From Candidatus Cloacimonadota bacterium (GTDB lineage: Bacteria > Cloacimonadota > Cloacimonadia > Cloacimonadales > TCS61): a stretch of DNA of 52,625 bases. The position numbers and the translations under genes are program-made. Positions 35,592 to 44,204 of this stretch are shown piece after piece. The stretch is taken from positions 1-52,625 of the forward strand of contig JAIPGP010000016.1 in the NCBI GenBank assembly GCA_021735645.1. Reading direction: 5' to 3'. Under the pieces are notes generated by a model that did not search any database, had not been told where the DNA came from, and worked only from the letters and a program-made list of their open reading frames with translations. Position 1 is the first letter of the stretch. The number at the start of each line of letters is the position of its first letter.

Positions 35592-37013
35592 ATGAAAAAA
35601 ACTGAAGATATCCAAAAGGATCTTATTTATTCAAGAAAGAATTTCTGGAAAGAATTCAGTCAGGAAAAGGATGAAGCTTACGAATTATGTGACGAATACA
35701 AGCAATTTCTGGATGAATGCAAAACTGAACGAGAATGTACTGATTTTTATCAGAAAAAGCTGCAGAATATGGGATATACTGAGCTAAAAGACGGGGTGAC
35801 AGGTAAAAAATACTTCCGCACTTCCCGTTGCAAAAATGTCGCTATTGCCCAAAAGGGCAAGCTGCCCGTCAGCGCTGGAGTTAATCTGATAGTCTCTCAT
35901 ATTGATGCTCCTAGAGTAGATTTCAAGCAATCACCACTCGCTCAGGATTCTGCCAGCGGCTTAGGCATCATTAAAACTCATTATTATGGTGGTATAAAAA
36001 AATACCAGTGGATGTCCACTCCCCTGGCAATACATGGGGTGATTATCCGTCAAGATGGCACTAAGGTGAATATCTGTCTTGGTGAAGATGAAAATGATCC
36101 CGTTTTCGTGATGCCGGACCTGCTGCCGCATTTAGCTAAAAAAGTGCAATACACTGAAAAACTCGCTACTGCTGTTAAGGCAGAACACATGCAGATCGTC
36201 TTTAATTCTATCCCTTATATTGATTCCGAAGATAAAGAAGTTAAAGATGCTGTTAAGCTGAATGCCCTTATTTTACTGAATGAAAAATATGGCATCTGCG
36301 AAGAAGATTTCCTGAGCGCTGAACTGGAAATTGTCCCTGCCGGAAAAGCACGTGATGCCGGACTTGACAGGTCTATGGTTATGGCTTATGGACAGGATGA
36401 CCGCATTTGTGCCTTCACTTCTGCCCGGGCTATCACAGATATCACTGCCGAAGATTTCCAAAAGACAGCTATCGTATTTCTGGCTGATAAAGAGGAAATT
36501 GGCTCAGAAGGTAATTCTGGAGCAAAATCTATCTTTATCATTGATTTTATTGCTGACCTTCTGGCTGCCAGCGGTGAAAAAAATGACAGCGTTACCCTGC
36601 GGAAAACTCTGCTTAACAGCCAGATTCTCTCAGCAGATGTGAATGCTGCTATTAATCCCAATTATCCTACTGTGCATGAAAAACAGAATGCCGTGCATCT
36701 GGGCTGCGGGGTAGGAATCGCCAAATACACCGGCTCCGGCGGAAAAGGCGGCTCTAATGACGCTAATGCCGAGTTTAATGCTCACGTCTTTAAGATATTC
36801 AATGAAGGCGGTGTCTGCTGGCAATCCGGCGCCTTAGGCAAAGTGGATGAGGGCGGCGGTGGCACGATCGCTAAATTCATGGCTGAATATGGCGCTGATG
36901 TTATTGATTGCGGTCCCGGTGTGCTGGGAATGCATTCTTTATATGAACTCACCAGTAAAGCTGATATTTATTCATCATACAAAGCCTATAAGGTTTTCTT
37001 CCTGAAAGGTTAA
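35592..37013 (+). CDS. M18-family zinc aminopeptidase
   Basis: 473 residues, similar to bacterial M18 (aminopeptidase I) enzymes that remove N-terminal, often acidic, residues from peptides in the cytoplasm. Metal and catalytic residues are in place: His103/Asp105 (VSHIDAPR), Glu301/Glu302 (DKEEIGSEG), Asp349 (SADV) and His448 (LGMHS). Glycine-rich TGSGGKGGSNDANAE is the family signature. No signal peptide. GAGGAA precedes the ATG; a strong terminator follows. Confidence 0.93.
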   Translation: MKKTEDIQKDLIYSRKNFWKEFSQEKDEAYELCDEYKQFLDECKTERECTDFYQKKLQNMGYTELKDGVTGKKYFRTSRCKNVAIAQKGKLPVSAGVNLIVSHIDAPRVDFKQSPLAQDSASGLGIIKTHYYGGIKKYQWMSTPLAIHGVIIRQDGTKVNICLGEDENDPVFVMPDLLPHLAKKVQYTEKLATAVKAEHMQIVFNSIPYIDSEDKEVKDAVKLNALILLNEKYGICEEDFLSAELEIVPAGKARDAGLDRSMVMAYGQDDRICAFTSARAITDITAEDFQKTAIVFLADKEEIGSEGNSGAKSIFIIDFIADLLAASGEKNDSVTLRKTLLNSQILSADVNAAINPNYPTVHEKQNAVHLGCGVGIAKYTGSGGKGGSNDANAEFNAHVFKIFNEGGVCWQSGALGKVDEGGGGTIAKFMAEYGADVIDCGPGVLGMHSLYELTSKADIYSSYKAYKVFFLKG

Positions 37014-37021
37014 ATATTATT

Positions 37022-37055
37022 CAGGCAGGCTGAACACTCAGCCTGCCTGGGTTTT
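37022..37055 (+). terminator. Intrinsic terminator between the aminopeptidase and bamD
   Basis: CAGGCAGGCTGA-ACAC-TCAGCCTGCCTG is a perfect 12-bp stem followed by GGTTTT. It begins 8 bases after the aminopeptidase stop. The short T-run and the ribosome site of the next gene (TTGGAG) follow directly, so some read-through is likely. Confidence 0.8.
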
Positions 37056-37064
37056 GGAGATTAT

Positions 37065-37823
37065 ATGTTAAAAAAATTCTGGCTGATCTTTCCCCTGGCA
37101 ATACTAATACTTCTCTCTGCCTGTTCGTCCAATAAGGCTTTGCAGCAAATGAGCCCCGGTGAAGCAAAAATCATCGGCGATAAGTTCTTTGCCCAGGGAA
37201 AATATAAAAAAGCAATGCCCTACTACCAGAAAATAGTTAATGAAAGCAATACAATTCTGCTGGCAGATGCCCAATTACGCCTGGCAGATTGTTTCTATTT
37301 CCGCAAAGAATACATCGACGCCCGTTTTGAATACGAAGAATTTATCCGCCAATTCTCTGATCATCCCCAGGTTGCTTATGCTTTTTTCCAGATTGGCATC
37401 TGCTTTTACAATCTCTCGCTGGATGCTCATTATGATCAGGATGAGACCTTTTCTGCCATTGATGCCTTCACAGAATACATTGATAGATTCCCCTTCCATG
37501 AAAAGAAAAACGAAGCAGTGCAATACATCAAAGACTGCCGCTATAAGCTGCTGGAAAAAAAGTATTACAATGGCTATGCTTATTATAATATGTCCGATTT
37601 CCCCGCGGCTCTGCTCTATTTTGATGAAATCATCGCCTTGAACAATTTCGATGAACTTGATAAAAAAGCGATATATTATTCCGCAAAAATGTATCTCTAT
37701 AGAAAAGACCTTGAAAATACAGATATTATGCTGGCTAAATTGACCGAAAAATATCCCGATGCCAAAGAAACTAAAAATATCCAAAGAAAAAGGGATAAAC
37801 TGGTCAAAAAACTGCAAGAATGA
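37065..37823 (+). CDS. bamD: BamD-like outer-membrane assembly lipoprotein
   Basis: 252 residues. The signal peptide ends in the lipobox LLSAC (Cys20). TPR-like helices follow (KIIGDKFFAQGKYKKAMPYY; DAQLRLADCFYFRKEYIDAR; HPQVAYAFFQIGICFYNLSL), the arrangement of BamD/ComL, which works with BamA to insert outer-membrane barrels. The stop overlaps the nadD start (ATGA). It could alternatively be another TPR lipoprotein; the length and the three-helix-pair start favour BamD. Confidence 0.82.
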   Translation: MLKKFWLIFPLAILILLSACSSNKALQQMSPGEAKIIGDKFFAQGKYKKAMPYYQKIVNESNTILLADAQLRLADCFYFRKEYIDARFEYEEFIRQFSDHPQVAYAFFQIGICFYNLSLDAHYDQDETFSAIDAFTEYIDRFPFHEKKNEAVQYIKDCRYKLLEKKYYNGYAYYNMSDFPAALLYFDEIIALNNFDELDKKAIYYSAKMYLYRKDLENTDIMLAKLTEKYPDAKETKNIQRKRDKLVKKLQE

Positions 37824-38389
37824 AAATCGGACTGCTGGGCGGTTCTTTTGATCCCATTCACAACGGGCACATTGAAATTGCCCAGGCAGCTTTGCAACAG
37901 AACTTTGTCCAGCAGGTCTGGTTCATTCCCTCCTATATCCATCCGCTCAAAGACAGCAATGTTCACGCTGATTTTGAACAGCGTCTCAGCCTCATAAAAA
38001 AAGCTCTTGCCACTCTGCCCCATTGCGAAGCTCACGACTTTGAAAAACGCTCCCAGAATCCCAGCTTTACCCAAAAACTGATGCTATATCTCTACCAGAA
38101 TTTTCCCCAGCATGAATTCTATTTTATGACCGGCTATGACATTATCCCCGATTTACCTAAATGGTATAACTATCCCTGGCTCAAAGAAAATGTAAATTTC
38201 CTGATCATCACCCGCTCATCCAGCCAGAACATCGATAATGCCGACGAATTAAAACATCATCAATTCCTGCATATTCCACCTGTAGACATCTCCTCAACCC
38301 AGATCAGAAATCTGGCAGCTCAGGGAAAATCCATCCACGGACTGGTTCCCCATATCATAGAACCAGACATCATAGAAATCTATAAATAA
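37820..38389 (+). CDS. nadD: Nicotinate-nucleotide adenylyltransferase
   Basis: 189 residues. Catalyses NaMN + ATP to deamido-NAD in NAD biosynthesis. The nucleotidyltransferase motif GGSFDPIHNGH (7-17) and ISSTQIR near residue 160 are intact, and FIPSYIHPLKDS matches the NadD substrate loop. ATGA overlap couples it to bamD. It is the last gene of the plus-strand run and is convergent with the unknown gene at 38531. Confidence 0.94.
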   Translation: MKIGLLGGSFDPIHNGHIEIAQAALQQNFVQQVWFIPSYIHPLKDSNVHADFEQRLSLIKKALATLPHCEAHDFEKRSQNPSFTQKLMLYLYQNFPQHEFYFMTGYDIIPDLPKWYNYPWLKENVNFLIITRSSSQNIDNADELKHHQFLHIPPVDISSTQIRNLAAQGKSIHGLVPHIIEPDIIEIYK

Positions 38390-38422
38390 CCCAGCCTGAA
38401 ACAGTAATTACCCCGCTAAAGA

Positions 38423-38462
38423 TATCGAGTTAAGACAACGTACACGTTGGATTGACTTGAGA
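38423..38462. repeat. CTCAAGTC / AACTCGA hairpin repeat (reverse copy)
   Basis: TCGAGTTAAGA, hairpin CAACG-TACA-CGTTG, then GATTGACTTGAG: the reverse complement of the family at 7979 and 9649. The stem differs (CAACG/CGTTG instead of CGATG/CATCG) yet still pairs, so the hairpin itself seems to be selected. It lies between convergent genes. Confidence 0.65.
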
Positions 38463-38530
38463 ATCAGACCATTTATTCCCAGCCCAAATCACCTGCCCAT
38501 GTCATCCAGAACCCCTGGCTTTTCTAACAT

Positions 38531-39424
38531 TCACATTACATTCTTCCGGGTGTAGAGATTAAAGCCTGTCAGCTTCTGTTTTTTGTTCCTCGCGGCCTGT
38601 GTATTCCAGTTATCACGCTGATTTTGCGAAAGTGTTTGCCAGTTTTGACCAATTTCGATTATCTTATTATTAAAATACTGGGTCTGGGGATTGGCAGCGT
38701 GGTTATACTTTCGCCGGTGATAAAGCCAGGGATTCTGGTGTTTTTGGTCTTTATAACTGTAATCCGGAATGTCATAGACTACTTCTTCATGAAACTTCCC
38801 GGTGAGTGCCTGCAGCCAGTTGACTTTGCTGCGCATACCACGCCGATAAGTTTTCAGGCTTTCATACTGCGGTTCCGGCAAACTAAGAACGTGTTCCAGA
38901 TTGGCACTCAGCCAGGCATTATAGGCAATTTCCAGGTCCCCGCTGCTGATAATGAAGCTGCGGCTGCAGTATAATTCGCCCTGAAAATAAATCTCCAGTT
39001 CAAACTCGCCTTCGGCATGAAAGCTCAGCTCCACCTGCGTCCGCCCTGCTACTGTCCGCACAAACCCCATTGGCATGCCCTGCCACCTGAACTCATAATC
39101 ACCCCGCTCCCGCACATAAAACACCGTTTCACCCAAAAATTTCTGCTGCCCGCAAGGCAGGATATAGGGAGTATAATAGTTCAGCTTTTTGATAACTGAG
39201 GAATAATCGCTTTCTCTGGGATTACTCACCATGGCAGCAAAACGCCGGATGACTTCATTACGGATTGTCAGGGCAGTTTTCTGATAATAAGATACCGGCT
39301 GATAAGGATATTTCTCCTGCTCTCCGTTCCGCTTCTCATGGTAAACCACTCCCTCAAATTCTCCATGCACCTCAAAATTCCGCTCTACAAAATCTATCAC
39401 GCTTTTGTCTCTTCCCGTTTTCAT
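38531..39424 (-). CDS. Unknown 297-aa protein
   Basis: The track starts at a GTG (39433); the ATG at 39424 with AAGGTGG upstream is preferred. No signal peptide or membrane segment. The middle (~100-175) is beta-rich (YEFRWQGMPMGFVRT, FELEIYFQGELYCSRSF). The C-terminus is basic and aromatic, with WQTLSQNQRDNWNTQA and GFNLYTRKN, which resembles short DNA- or RNA-associated segments seen in several unrelated proteins. No family recognised. It is isolated, downstream of the 33-bp hairpin array. Confidence 0.65.
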   Translation of the reverse strand: MKTGRDKSVIDFVERNFEVHGEFEGVVYHEKRNGEQEKYPYQPVSYYQKTALTIRNEVIRRFAAMVSNPRESDYSSVIKKLNYYTPYILPCGQQKFLGETVFYVRERGDYEFRWQGMPMGFVRTVAGRTQVELSFHAEGEFELEIYFQGELYCSRSFIISSGDLEIAYNAWLSANLEHVLSLPEPQYESLKTYRRGMRSKVNWLQALTGKFHEEVVYDIPDYSYKDQKHQNPWLYHRRKYNHAANPQTQYFNNKIIEIGQNWQTLSQNQRDNWNTQAARNKKQKLTGFNLYTRKNVM

Positions 39425-39504
39425 AATTTCCACCTTATTTAAAATTTTCCCCCCTCAATATAATAAACAGATTAGCTCTTATGCCAACAAGTAATTATCA
39501 AAAT

Positions 39505-39760
39505 CCCAGACCAGAGATGGTCTGGATACGCAAAAAACCCAGACCAGAGATGGTCTGGATACGCAAAAACCCCAGACCAGGGATGGTCTGGATACGCAAA
39601 AACCCAGACCAGGGATGGTCTGGATACGCAAAAACCCCAGACCAGAGATGGTCTGGATACGCAAAAAACCCCAGACCAGGGATGGTCTGGATACGCAAAA
39701 ACCCCAGACCAGGGATGGTCTGGATACGTAAAAAACCCAGACCAGGGATGGTCTGGATAC
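39505..39760 (+). repeat. Eight tandem 32-34-bp hairpin units
   Basis: Eight copies of CCCAGACCAGRGATGGTCTG followed by GATACGCAAAAAAC, the last cut after GATAC. Each unit holds the perfect stem CCAGACCA / TGGTCTGG around a GAGA or GGGA loop; both loops fit GNRA on the plus strand. Unit length varies only in the A-run (32-34), so reading frame is not kept and the overlapping ORFs are artefacts. There are no unique spacers, so this is not a CRISPR. Confidence 0.95.
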
Positions 39761-39815
39761 AATCCGTCCACTGCGTCCACTTAGTCCACTGTCCACTCTC
39801 CCCCCTTTCCCCCAG

Positions 39816-39861
39816 CAACAAAGCACAATCCCGCATTTTTTTGTGGGATTGTGCTTTGTTG
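39816..39861. repeat. Long 20-bp hairpin
   Basis: CAACAAAGCACAATCCCGCA and TGTGGGATTGTGCTTTGTTG pair over 20 positions with one wobble, around a T6 loop. It lacks a T-run outside the stem on either strand. It could be a small RNA, a processed 3' end or a miniature element. Confidence 0.6.
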
Positions 39862-39889
39862 TTGTGGGAGAAATCTACTTGTAAAAAGG

Positions 39890-39920
39890 AAAGGCAGCTT
39901 CTGGTATGAAGCTGCCTTTT
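39890..39920 (-). terminator. Intrinsic terminator of the large minus-strand gene block
   Basis: On the minus strand AAAGGCAGCTTC-ATACCA-GAAGCTGCCTTT is followed by CCTTTTT. It lies 90 bases after the KOW-protein stop. Because the plus strand also shows a TTTT after the stem, it may stop transcription both ways. Confidence 0.75.
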
Positions 39921-39932
39921 GGTTTATCTATA

Positions 39933-39958
39933 GTAATTGAAAGTGAAATTTCAATTAC
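39933..39958. repeat. 10-bp AT-rich inverted repeat
   Basis: GTAATTGAAA-GTGAAA-TTTCAATTAC is perfect. It lies between the minus-strand block's last stop and its terminator; possibly a secondary terminator or a protein-binding palindrome. Confidence 0.45.
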
Positions 39959-40009
39959 CAGGTCGAATAAAACTAATTATTTTTAAATTACCCGGTTTTG
40001 CGGGGCAAA

Positions 40010-41134
40010 TTATTCTTCGATAACTTCCACATTTGCGCGGGGGATACTGATTTTTTTGCCATTATCGAGTTCGGCTTCGAGGATACGGACGAGGGTTTCG
40101 GATTCTACTTTAGTGAGTTCTTCGGGTAGGGCAGTAATTTTGCCGATTTCGCCGAAATTCGGTTGGCGGATGATGCGGATACGGGAGCCGATCTCTAAAG
40201 TAGAAGATTTAGGTTCTTCCACCACGAGGTCTTCTTCGGAGAACTGGAGGGGGATGATAATTTCCGGTCTCATCACACCTGCTCTGATCTGGGTCATCCC
40301 GTGGCAGGAGGCATCTTTACCTTCAAACTTCTTGAGGAGAGTAAAGGTGTTTTCAGCCATTTTAATATTACCAAAACCTTCCGTGCAGATGATGGAAAGA
40401 CCGATATTTTCGTGTCCGGTAATAGCCACACCGATATTATAACCGAGTAGTTTTTTGAGGTCATTATCATCAATACCGCCGGTGATGAGGGCACTAACGC
40501 CGATTTTCCGGGCTTTAATGATAGTATCATAATCCACCATGGCACCACAGACGCAGATTTTGTCTTTGCAGCTATCATCCAGATCATTGGCATTAATAGT
40601 GTCTTGAGGATTTTTTACGAGAACTTTGATCTGACCATATGTTTCGCCGCCAATGCCAAAGATACCCTGCACGTAAGCTGAGCGGTTTTCGATGATCACA
40701 CCTTCTTCGGGAACCACATCCACGACGATACCATCGATGAAAGCTTTCACCTGAACAGGGATGCGCGGTTCACGCAGCAGCAGCTGTCCGGTAATTTTAG
40801 AGATATTTTCAATTTCGCCGGTCAAGGGGCATTTTACAGTAGTTTTAAACATCCCGAGAAAGCCGTTAGTCTTGGCAATTACGTCACCTTTAGTGATATT
40901 ATCACCGGCAGTGACTTTTATATAGTTTCTCACCTGATCAGCAGGCACACCGAGTTTATTTGCGAGGTTAAAAGGTATAACTTTGCCGGGCAGCAGAGTT
41001 TGAGCTACCAGGTCCTGTGCTTTTACCTTGTCTCCTTTTTTTACGAGAACCTTCCCTTTCAGAGGAAGAATGCGTTCTTTTCTCAGGGTAATACTTTCGG
41101 TAACAGTTAATCCAGCAGAATAAGCTTGAGCCAT
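40010..41134 (-). CDS. KOW-motif, barrel-sandwich protein linked to GlmL
   Basis: 374 residues, unknown function. The N-terminus (LKGKVLVKKGDKVKAQDLVA ... KVTAGDNITKGDVIA) has two biotinyl/lipoyl-like barrel-sandwich hairpins as in RnfC-type proteins but no lysine motif for lipoylation. The middle is alpha/beta (VCGAMVDYDTIIKARKIGVSALITG). The C-terminus has a KOW-type segment (GSRIRIIRQPNFGEIGKITA). It follows the GlmL-like gene by 9 bases with AGGAGG upstream, and both proteins begin MAQ. A joint role, for example in cofactor-enzyme maintenance, is inference. Confidence 0.7.
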   Translation of the reverse strand: MAQAYSAGLTVTESITLRKERILPLKGKVLVKKGDKVKAQDLVAQTLLPGKVIPFNLANKLGVPADQVRNYIKVTAGDNITKGDVIAKTNGFLGMFKTTVKCPLTGEIENISKITGQLLLREPRIPVQVKAFIDGIVVDVVPEEGVIIENRSAYVQGIFGIGGETYGQIKVLVKNPQDTINANDLDDSCKDKICVCGAMVDYDTIIKARKIGVSALITGGIDDNDLKKLLGYNIGVAITGHENIGLSIICTEGFGNIKMAENTFTLLKKFEGKDASCHGMTQIRAGVMRPEIIIPLQFSEEDLVVEEPKSSTLEIGSRIRIIRQPNFGEIGKITALPEELTKVESETLVRILEAELDNGKKISIPRANVEVIEE

Positions 41135-41143
41135 TTTAACCTC

Positions 41144-43006
41144 CTATTTCAAGATAGATTCGGGATAAGCATTCAGTTCCCGCATCCATTTTTTTAGCAA
41201 GCCAACACGTTCTTCTGTATTTTCGGGAAGATCAAATGGTCTTCTGCCTCTGGTATCCAGAACGATTCCCACAACGCCGCCATGGAGTTGAGTAGTGATT
41301 TCCTGATTTTTACCTTCCCCGATATCGAGACCCTGCTGCGGTTTAAGAACAGCTTTTGCTTTTTCGCCAACCCCGCATTTGAGGAGTCTCAGTTCACCAA
41401 AGGGGATGTCTTCTTTGAAGGTAGAGCCGTCCGGGAGAGTGATTTCGGCAGAGAGTGCTGTTTTGCCAGGTTTGCCTTTACCTACCGGGGCAACACAGGT
41501 GCCCAGATAGACAATACAATCTTTTTCAAAAACTTCAGTAGCAGCTTTCTCCGAGATTTCTGCCAGAACACCCAGATGGGGCATCATAAAGATGCTATCC
41601 ACAGCCAGTCGTGTGATACCTTCCGGCAGGAAGGCATCTATCATCATCATCACACCCTGATGCCGGCGGGGAGCATGCGAGAGCACACCTCCAGAACCAA
41701 CCAGCAGATCGAGTGACATCATATCCACAATAGTTTCACCGGAAGTACTTTGTGAGAAAGCTTCATCAATACCACGTTGACGCTGAGCTCCTTTCAGAGA
41801 AACAGCGAATTCCTTATGCTGGATGAAAGCGTATCTAAGTGCTTCTTTGGCAATAGCCTGTTCCAGAACCAGTTCTTCCAGTTTTTGAGGAATAGTGGTA
41901 GGACGGATCATTTTATTTTTGATCATATTACGAAGTTCAGATTCATCAATATGGAAAGGTACCCAGCGTAGAATATCTTTCACACCGGCAGTAGCCAGTA
42001 CATTTGAGATACTGTAGCTCATACCCAGATTAGCAGAAACAGTTCTATTGAAGACATGATCATCGGTGAATACGGAGAATACATCAGTAGTAGCTCCGCC
42101 GATATCAACGCCCAGAACCTCAATTTTGTAGTTACGGGCAATAGTTTGCATAATATTTCCTACAGCAGCGGGGGTGGGCATGATGGGGATATTTTCCAGC
42201 TTGCCATCGACCGGACCTACTGTCCAGGACATCAATTTATTATATCCGGGAGCCTGCTGCATAACGTGTTCCATAAAGAGGTCATGGATTTTATCACGGG
42301 CAGGGCCCAGGTTTTCACGTTCCATAGTGGGACGCAGATTTTCGGTAATTATCAGGTCAACTTTCTCTTCCAGGGTTTCTTTTATGATGTCTCTGGCATC
42401 TGTATTACCGGCATAAATAATAGGAAGTTTATAGCTGGAGCCGAGGCGGGGTTTGGGATCAGCAGCGCCTACAAGTTCAGCCATTTCTGCCACGTGCTTG
42501 GTGGTGCCGCCATCCACACCGCCAGCCATGAGTATCATGTCTGGTCGTAATTGACGAATGCGTTCGATTTTTTCATGATTCGCGCGTTTATCGTTACTGG
42601 CAATGAGGTCCATCACAATAGCACCGGCACCCAGGGCAGCACGTTCAGCACTTTCACCGGTCATTTTGGCAACCACGCCGGTAACCATCATTTGCAGACC
42701 ACCGCCGGCAGATGAGGTGGACACATAAGCATCAGCACCATTATCGCCCTGGCGGGGCACGATCAGGGTTTCCCCATTTGTCAATAGTATATCGGGATTA
42801 TCATATTTCAGTCTGGCAAGTTCCTGCAGTTCAGTGACAGCATTGATCACTCCTCTGGTAACATCGTTAAGAGGTGCTTCCACAGTAGTGGGTGCTTCAC
42901 CGCGCACAGTTTGCCGGTATTCTCCATCAATATACTCAATCAGTATTGCTTTTGTGGTCGTACTACCGCAATCAGTAGCAATAATACGCCTTAACTCTTG
43001 AGCCAT
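41144..43006 (-). CDS. glmL: GlmL/MutL-type ASKHA protein (glutamate mutase accessory family)
   Basis: 620 residues. The ATP-binding ASKHA signatures are IIATDCGSTTTKAILIE at the start and VLGVDIGGATTDVFSVF in the middle, with LVGSGGVLSHAP as the adenosine motif. The family (named MutL/GlmL, not the mismatch-repair MutL) is encoded with B12-dependent carbon-skeleton mutases such as glutamate mutase, where it probably reactivates the enzyme. No mutase genes are in this window, so its client here is unknown. GGAGG precedes the ATG. It sits between two uncharacterised genes in a tight cluster. Confidence 0.85.
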   Translation of the reverse strand: MAQELRRIIATDCGSTTTKAILIEYIDGEYRQTVRGEAPTTVEAPLNDVTRGVINAVTELQELARLKYDNPDILLTNGETLIVPRQGDNGADAYVSTSSAGGGLQMMVTGVVAKMTGESAERAALGAGAIVMDLIASNDKRANHEKIERIRQLRPDMILMAGGVDGGTTKHVAEMAELVGAADPKPRLGSSYKLPIIYAGNTDARDIIKETLEEKVDLIITENLRPTMERENLGPARDKIHDLFMEHVMQQAPGYNKLMSWTVGPVDGKLENIPIMPTPAAVGNIMQTIARNYKIEVLGVDIGGATTDVFSVFTDDHVFNRTVSANLGMSYSISNVLATAGVKDILRWVPFHIDESELRNMIKNKMIRPTTIPQKLEELVLEQAIAKEALRYAFIQHKEFAVSLKGAQRQRGIDEAFSQSTSGETIVDMMSLDLLVGSGGVLSHAPRRHQGVMMMIDAFLPEGITRLAVDSIFMMPHLGVLAEISEKAATEVFEKDCIVYLGTCVAPVGKGKPGKTALSAEITLPDGSTFKEDIPFGELRLLKCGVGEKAKAVLKPQQGLDIGEGKNQEITTQLHGGVVGIVLDTRGRRPFDLPENTEERVGLLKKWMRELNAYPESILK

Positions 43007-43018
43007 ATATTCCTCCGT

Positions 43019-43402
43019 TTATTTCTTAAAAATTTTCTTAATAAATTTATGGAAATTTTCTTTTCTTTTTTTTCTTTTGAGCTGGGCAAGTTTTCTTTCT
43101 TCGCGCCAGATTTCGGTATCAAGTTCATCGATTCTTTCCAGCAGGATTTTGATATATTCATCATCTTCCATGAGGACGGCAAATTCCTGAAACTGCTTAG
43201 AATTAAAGAACAGTTCAGCAAAGGGCATGATCATATACATGATCTGGCTACCGATAAAATTAAGTGGACGCAAAGACTCAATGGTCATGAGAGCAGCTGG
43301 TGTGAGCTTTCGTTCCACGAAAAAGCGGGCAGCTTTATCGATGAGGATCAGGGCGCGTTCGCGGCTGATTTCGATGATGATACCTTGAGCATTATTCTTC
43401 AC
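43019..43402 (-). CDS. Unknown 127-aa coiled-coil-like protein upstream of glmL
   Basis: Starts at GTG with AGGTGG 6 bases upstream. It is alpha-helical, with a basic C-terminus (REERKLAQLKRKKRKENFHK) likely to form a coiled coil or bind nucleic acid or membrane. No signal peptide. Twelve bases separate it from the GlmL-like gene. Not recognised; its neighbours suggest a shared process with GlmL and the KOW protein. Confidence 0.65.
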   Translation of the reverse strand: MKNNAQGIIIEISRERALILIDKAARFFVERKLTPAALMTIESLRPLNFIGSQIMYMIMPFAELFFNSKQFQEFAVLMEDDEYIKILLERIDELDTEIWREERKLAQLKRKKRKENFHKFIKKIFKK

Positions 43403-43443
43403 TTTAATCCACCTCAGTATTTAATTTTCAATCAGGTAAAAAT

Positions 43444-44190
43444 TTAAGAGGGTCTTGCTATTGTCAAGACAAAGACTTGCTGAGCTTTTTTGTCTATCAG
43501 CAGACGTGCTAAACTATTACAGGTAGCTCCAGTAGTAAATACGTCATCCAGGAGCAGAACAGTTTTATTTTTCAGAGAATGTTTCGGTGAGATATCGAAA
43601 GCATTTTTAACGTTTTTGTGTCTTTCCTTTCTGCCCAGACTGGTTTGAGTGCGGGTGTATCTATTGCGTAAAATGATGTCATCTCTATATTCGATGCTGC
43701 TGAATTCTGCCAGCCAGCGTCCGATTTCAGCGCTTTGATTAAAGCCTCTTTCGCGAAATTTAACTTTGTGGAGCGGGACGGGGATGATGATGTCCGGTTT
43801 CTGCCATTTCCAGTGATTTTCCAGGTAGAGGCTGGCATAGGCAGCGAGCACAGGGGCGATTTTGAGGAAGCTGTAATATTTGAGCCCATGCACCAATCTT
43901 TGGGTACGCTCATCAAAGAGGAAAACGGAACGTGCAGCAGTGAAGACGAATTTGGTTTTTGTGCAGTGCGGGCAGCCGGAAGCGAGGAGCGGGTTACCGC
44001 ATTTGGGGCAGATGTCATCAGAAAGCACAACCAGGTTTTCCAGGCAGGCAGGGCATAAATAGCGGTTGATTTCCCAGAGTTTCTGTTGTCTGAGGTTATC
44101 AAAATCTGCTGGCACTTTGTAGCTGATGCGGTTACCGCAGCCAAAGCAGATTTGAGGAAAGAAGAGATCAAAAAGCGGTTTTAGAAACAT
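43444..44190 (-). CDS. comF: ComF-family phosphoribosyltransferase
   Basis: 248 residues. The N-terminal part has cysteine pairs for a zinc ribbon (CFGC, CPAC, CPKC, CPHC), followed by a type I phosphoribosyltransferase domain with the PRPP loop VLLLDDVFTTGAT and PVPLHKVKFRERGFNQS. In competent bacteria ComF helps single-stranded DNA uptake and recombination; in others its role is unsettled. No clear ribosome site before the ATG, 14 bases after the small membrane protein gene, suggesting translational coupling. Confidence 0.92.
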   Translation of the reverse strand: MFLKPLFDLFFPQICFGCGNRISYKVPADFDNLRQQKLWEINRYLCPACLENLVVLSDDICPKCGNPLLASGCPHCTKTKFVFTAARSVFLFDERTQRLVHGLKYYSFLKIAPVLAAYASLYLENHWKWQKPDIIIPVPLHKVKFRERGFNQSAEIGRWLAEFSSIEYRDDIILRNRYTRTQTSLGRKERHKNVKNAFDISPKHSLKNKTVLLLDDVFTTGATCNSLARLLIDKKAQQVFVLTIARPS

Positions 44191-44204
44191 GGATACAGCA
44201 GGTT

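Noticed and set aside
39505-39760. CRISPR array
   Set aside because: Units are contiguous and the linkers are the same A-rich sequence each time; there are no unique spacers and no cas genes.
39472-39909. Four ORFs (102-142 aa) made of PDHPWSG / RPSLVWG / RPEMVWIRK repeats
   Set aside because: They are translations of the 32-34-bp hairpin array in several frames on both strands; unit length is not a multiple of three, so no frame is maintained.
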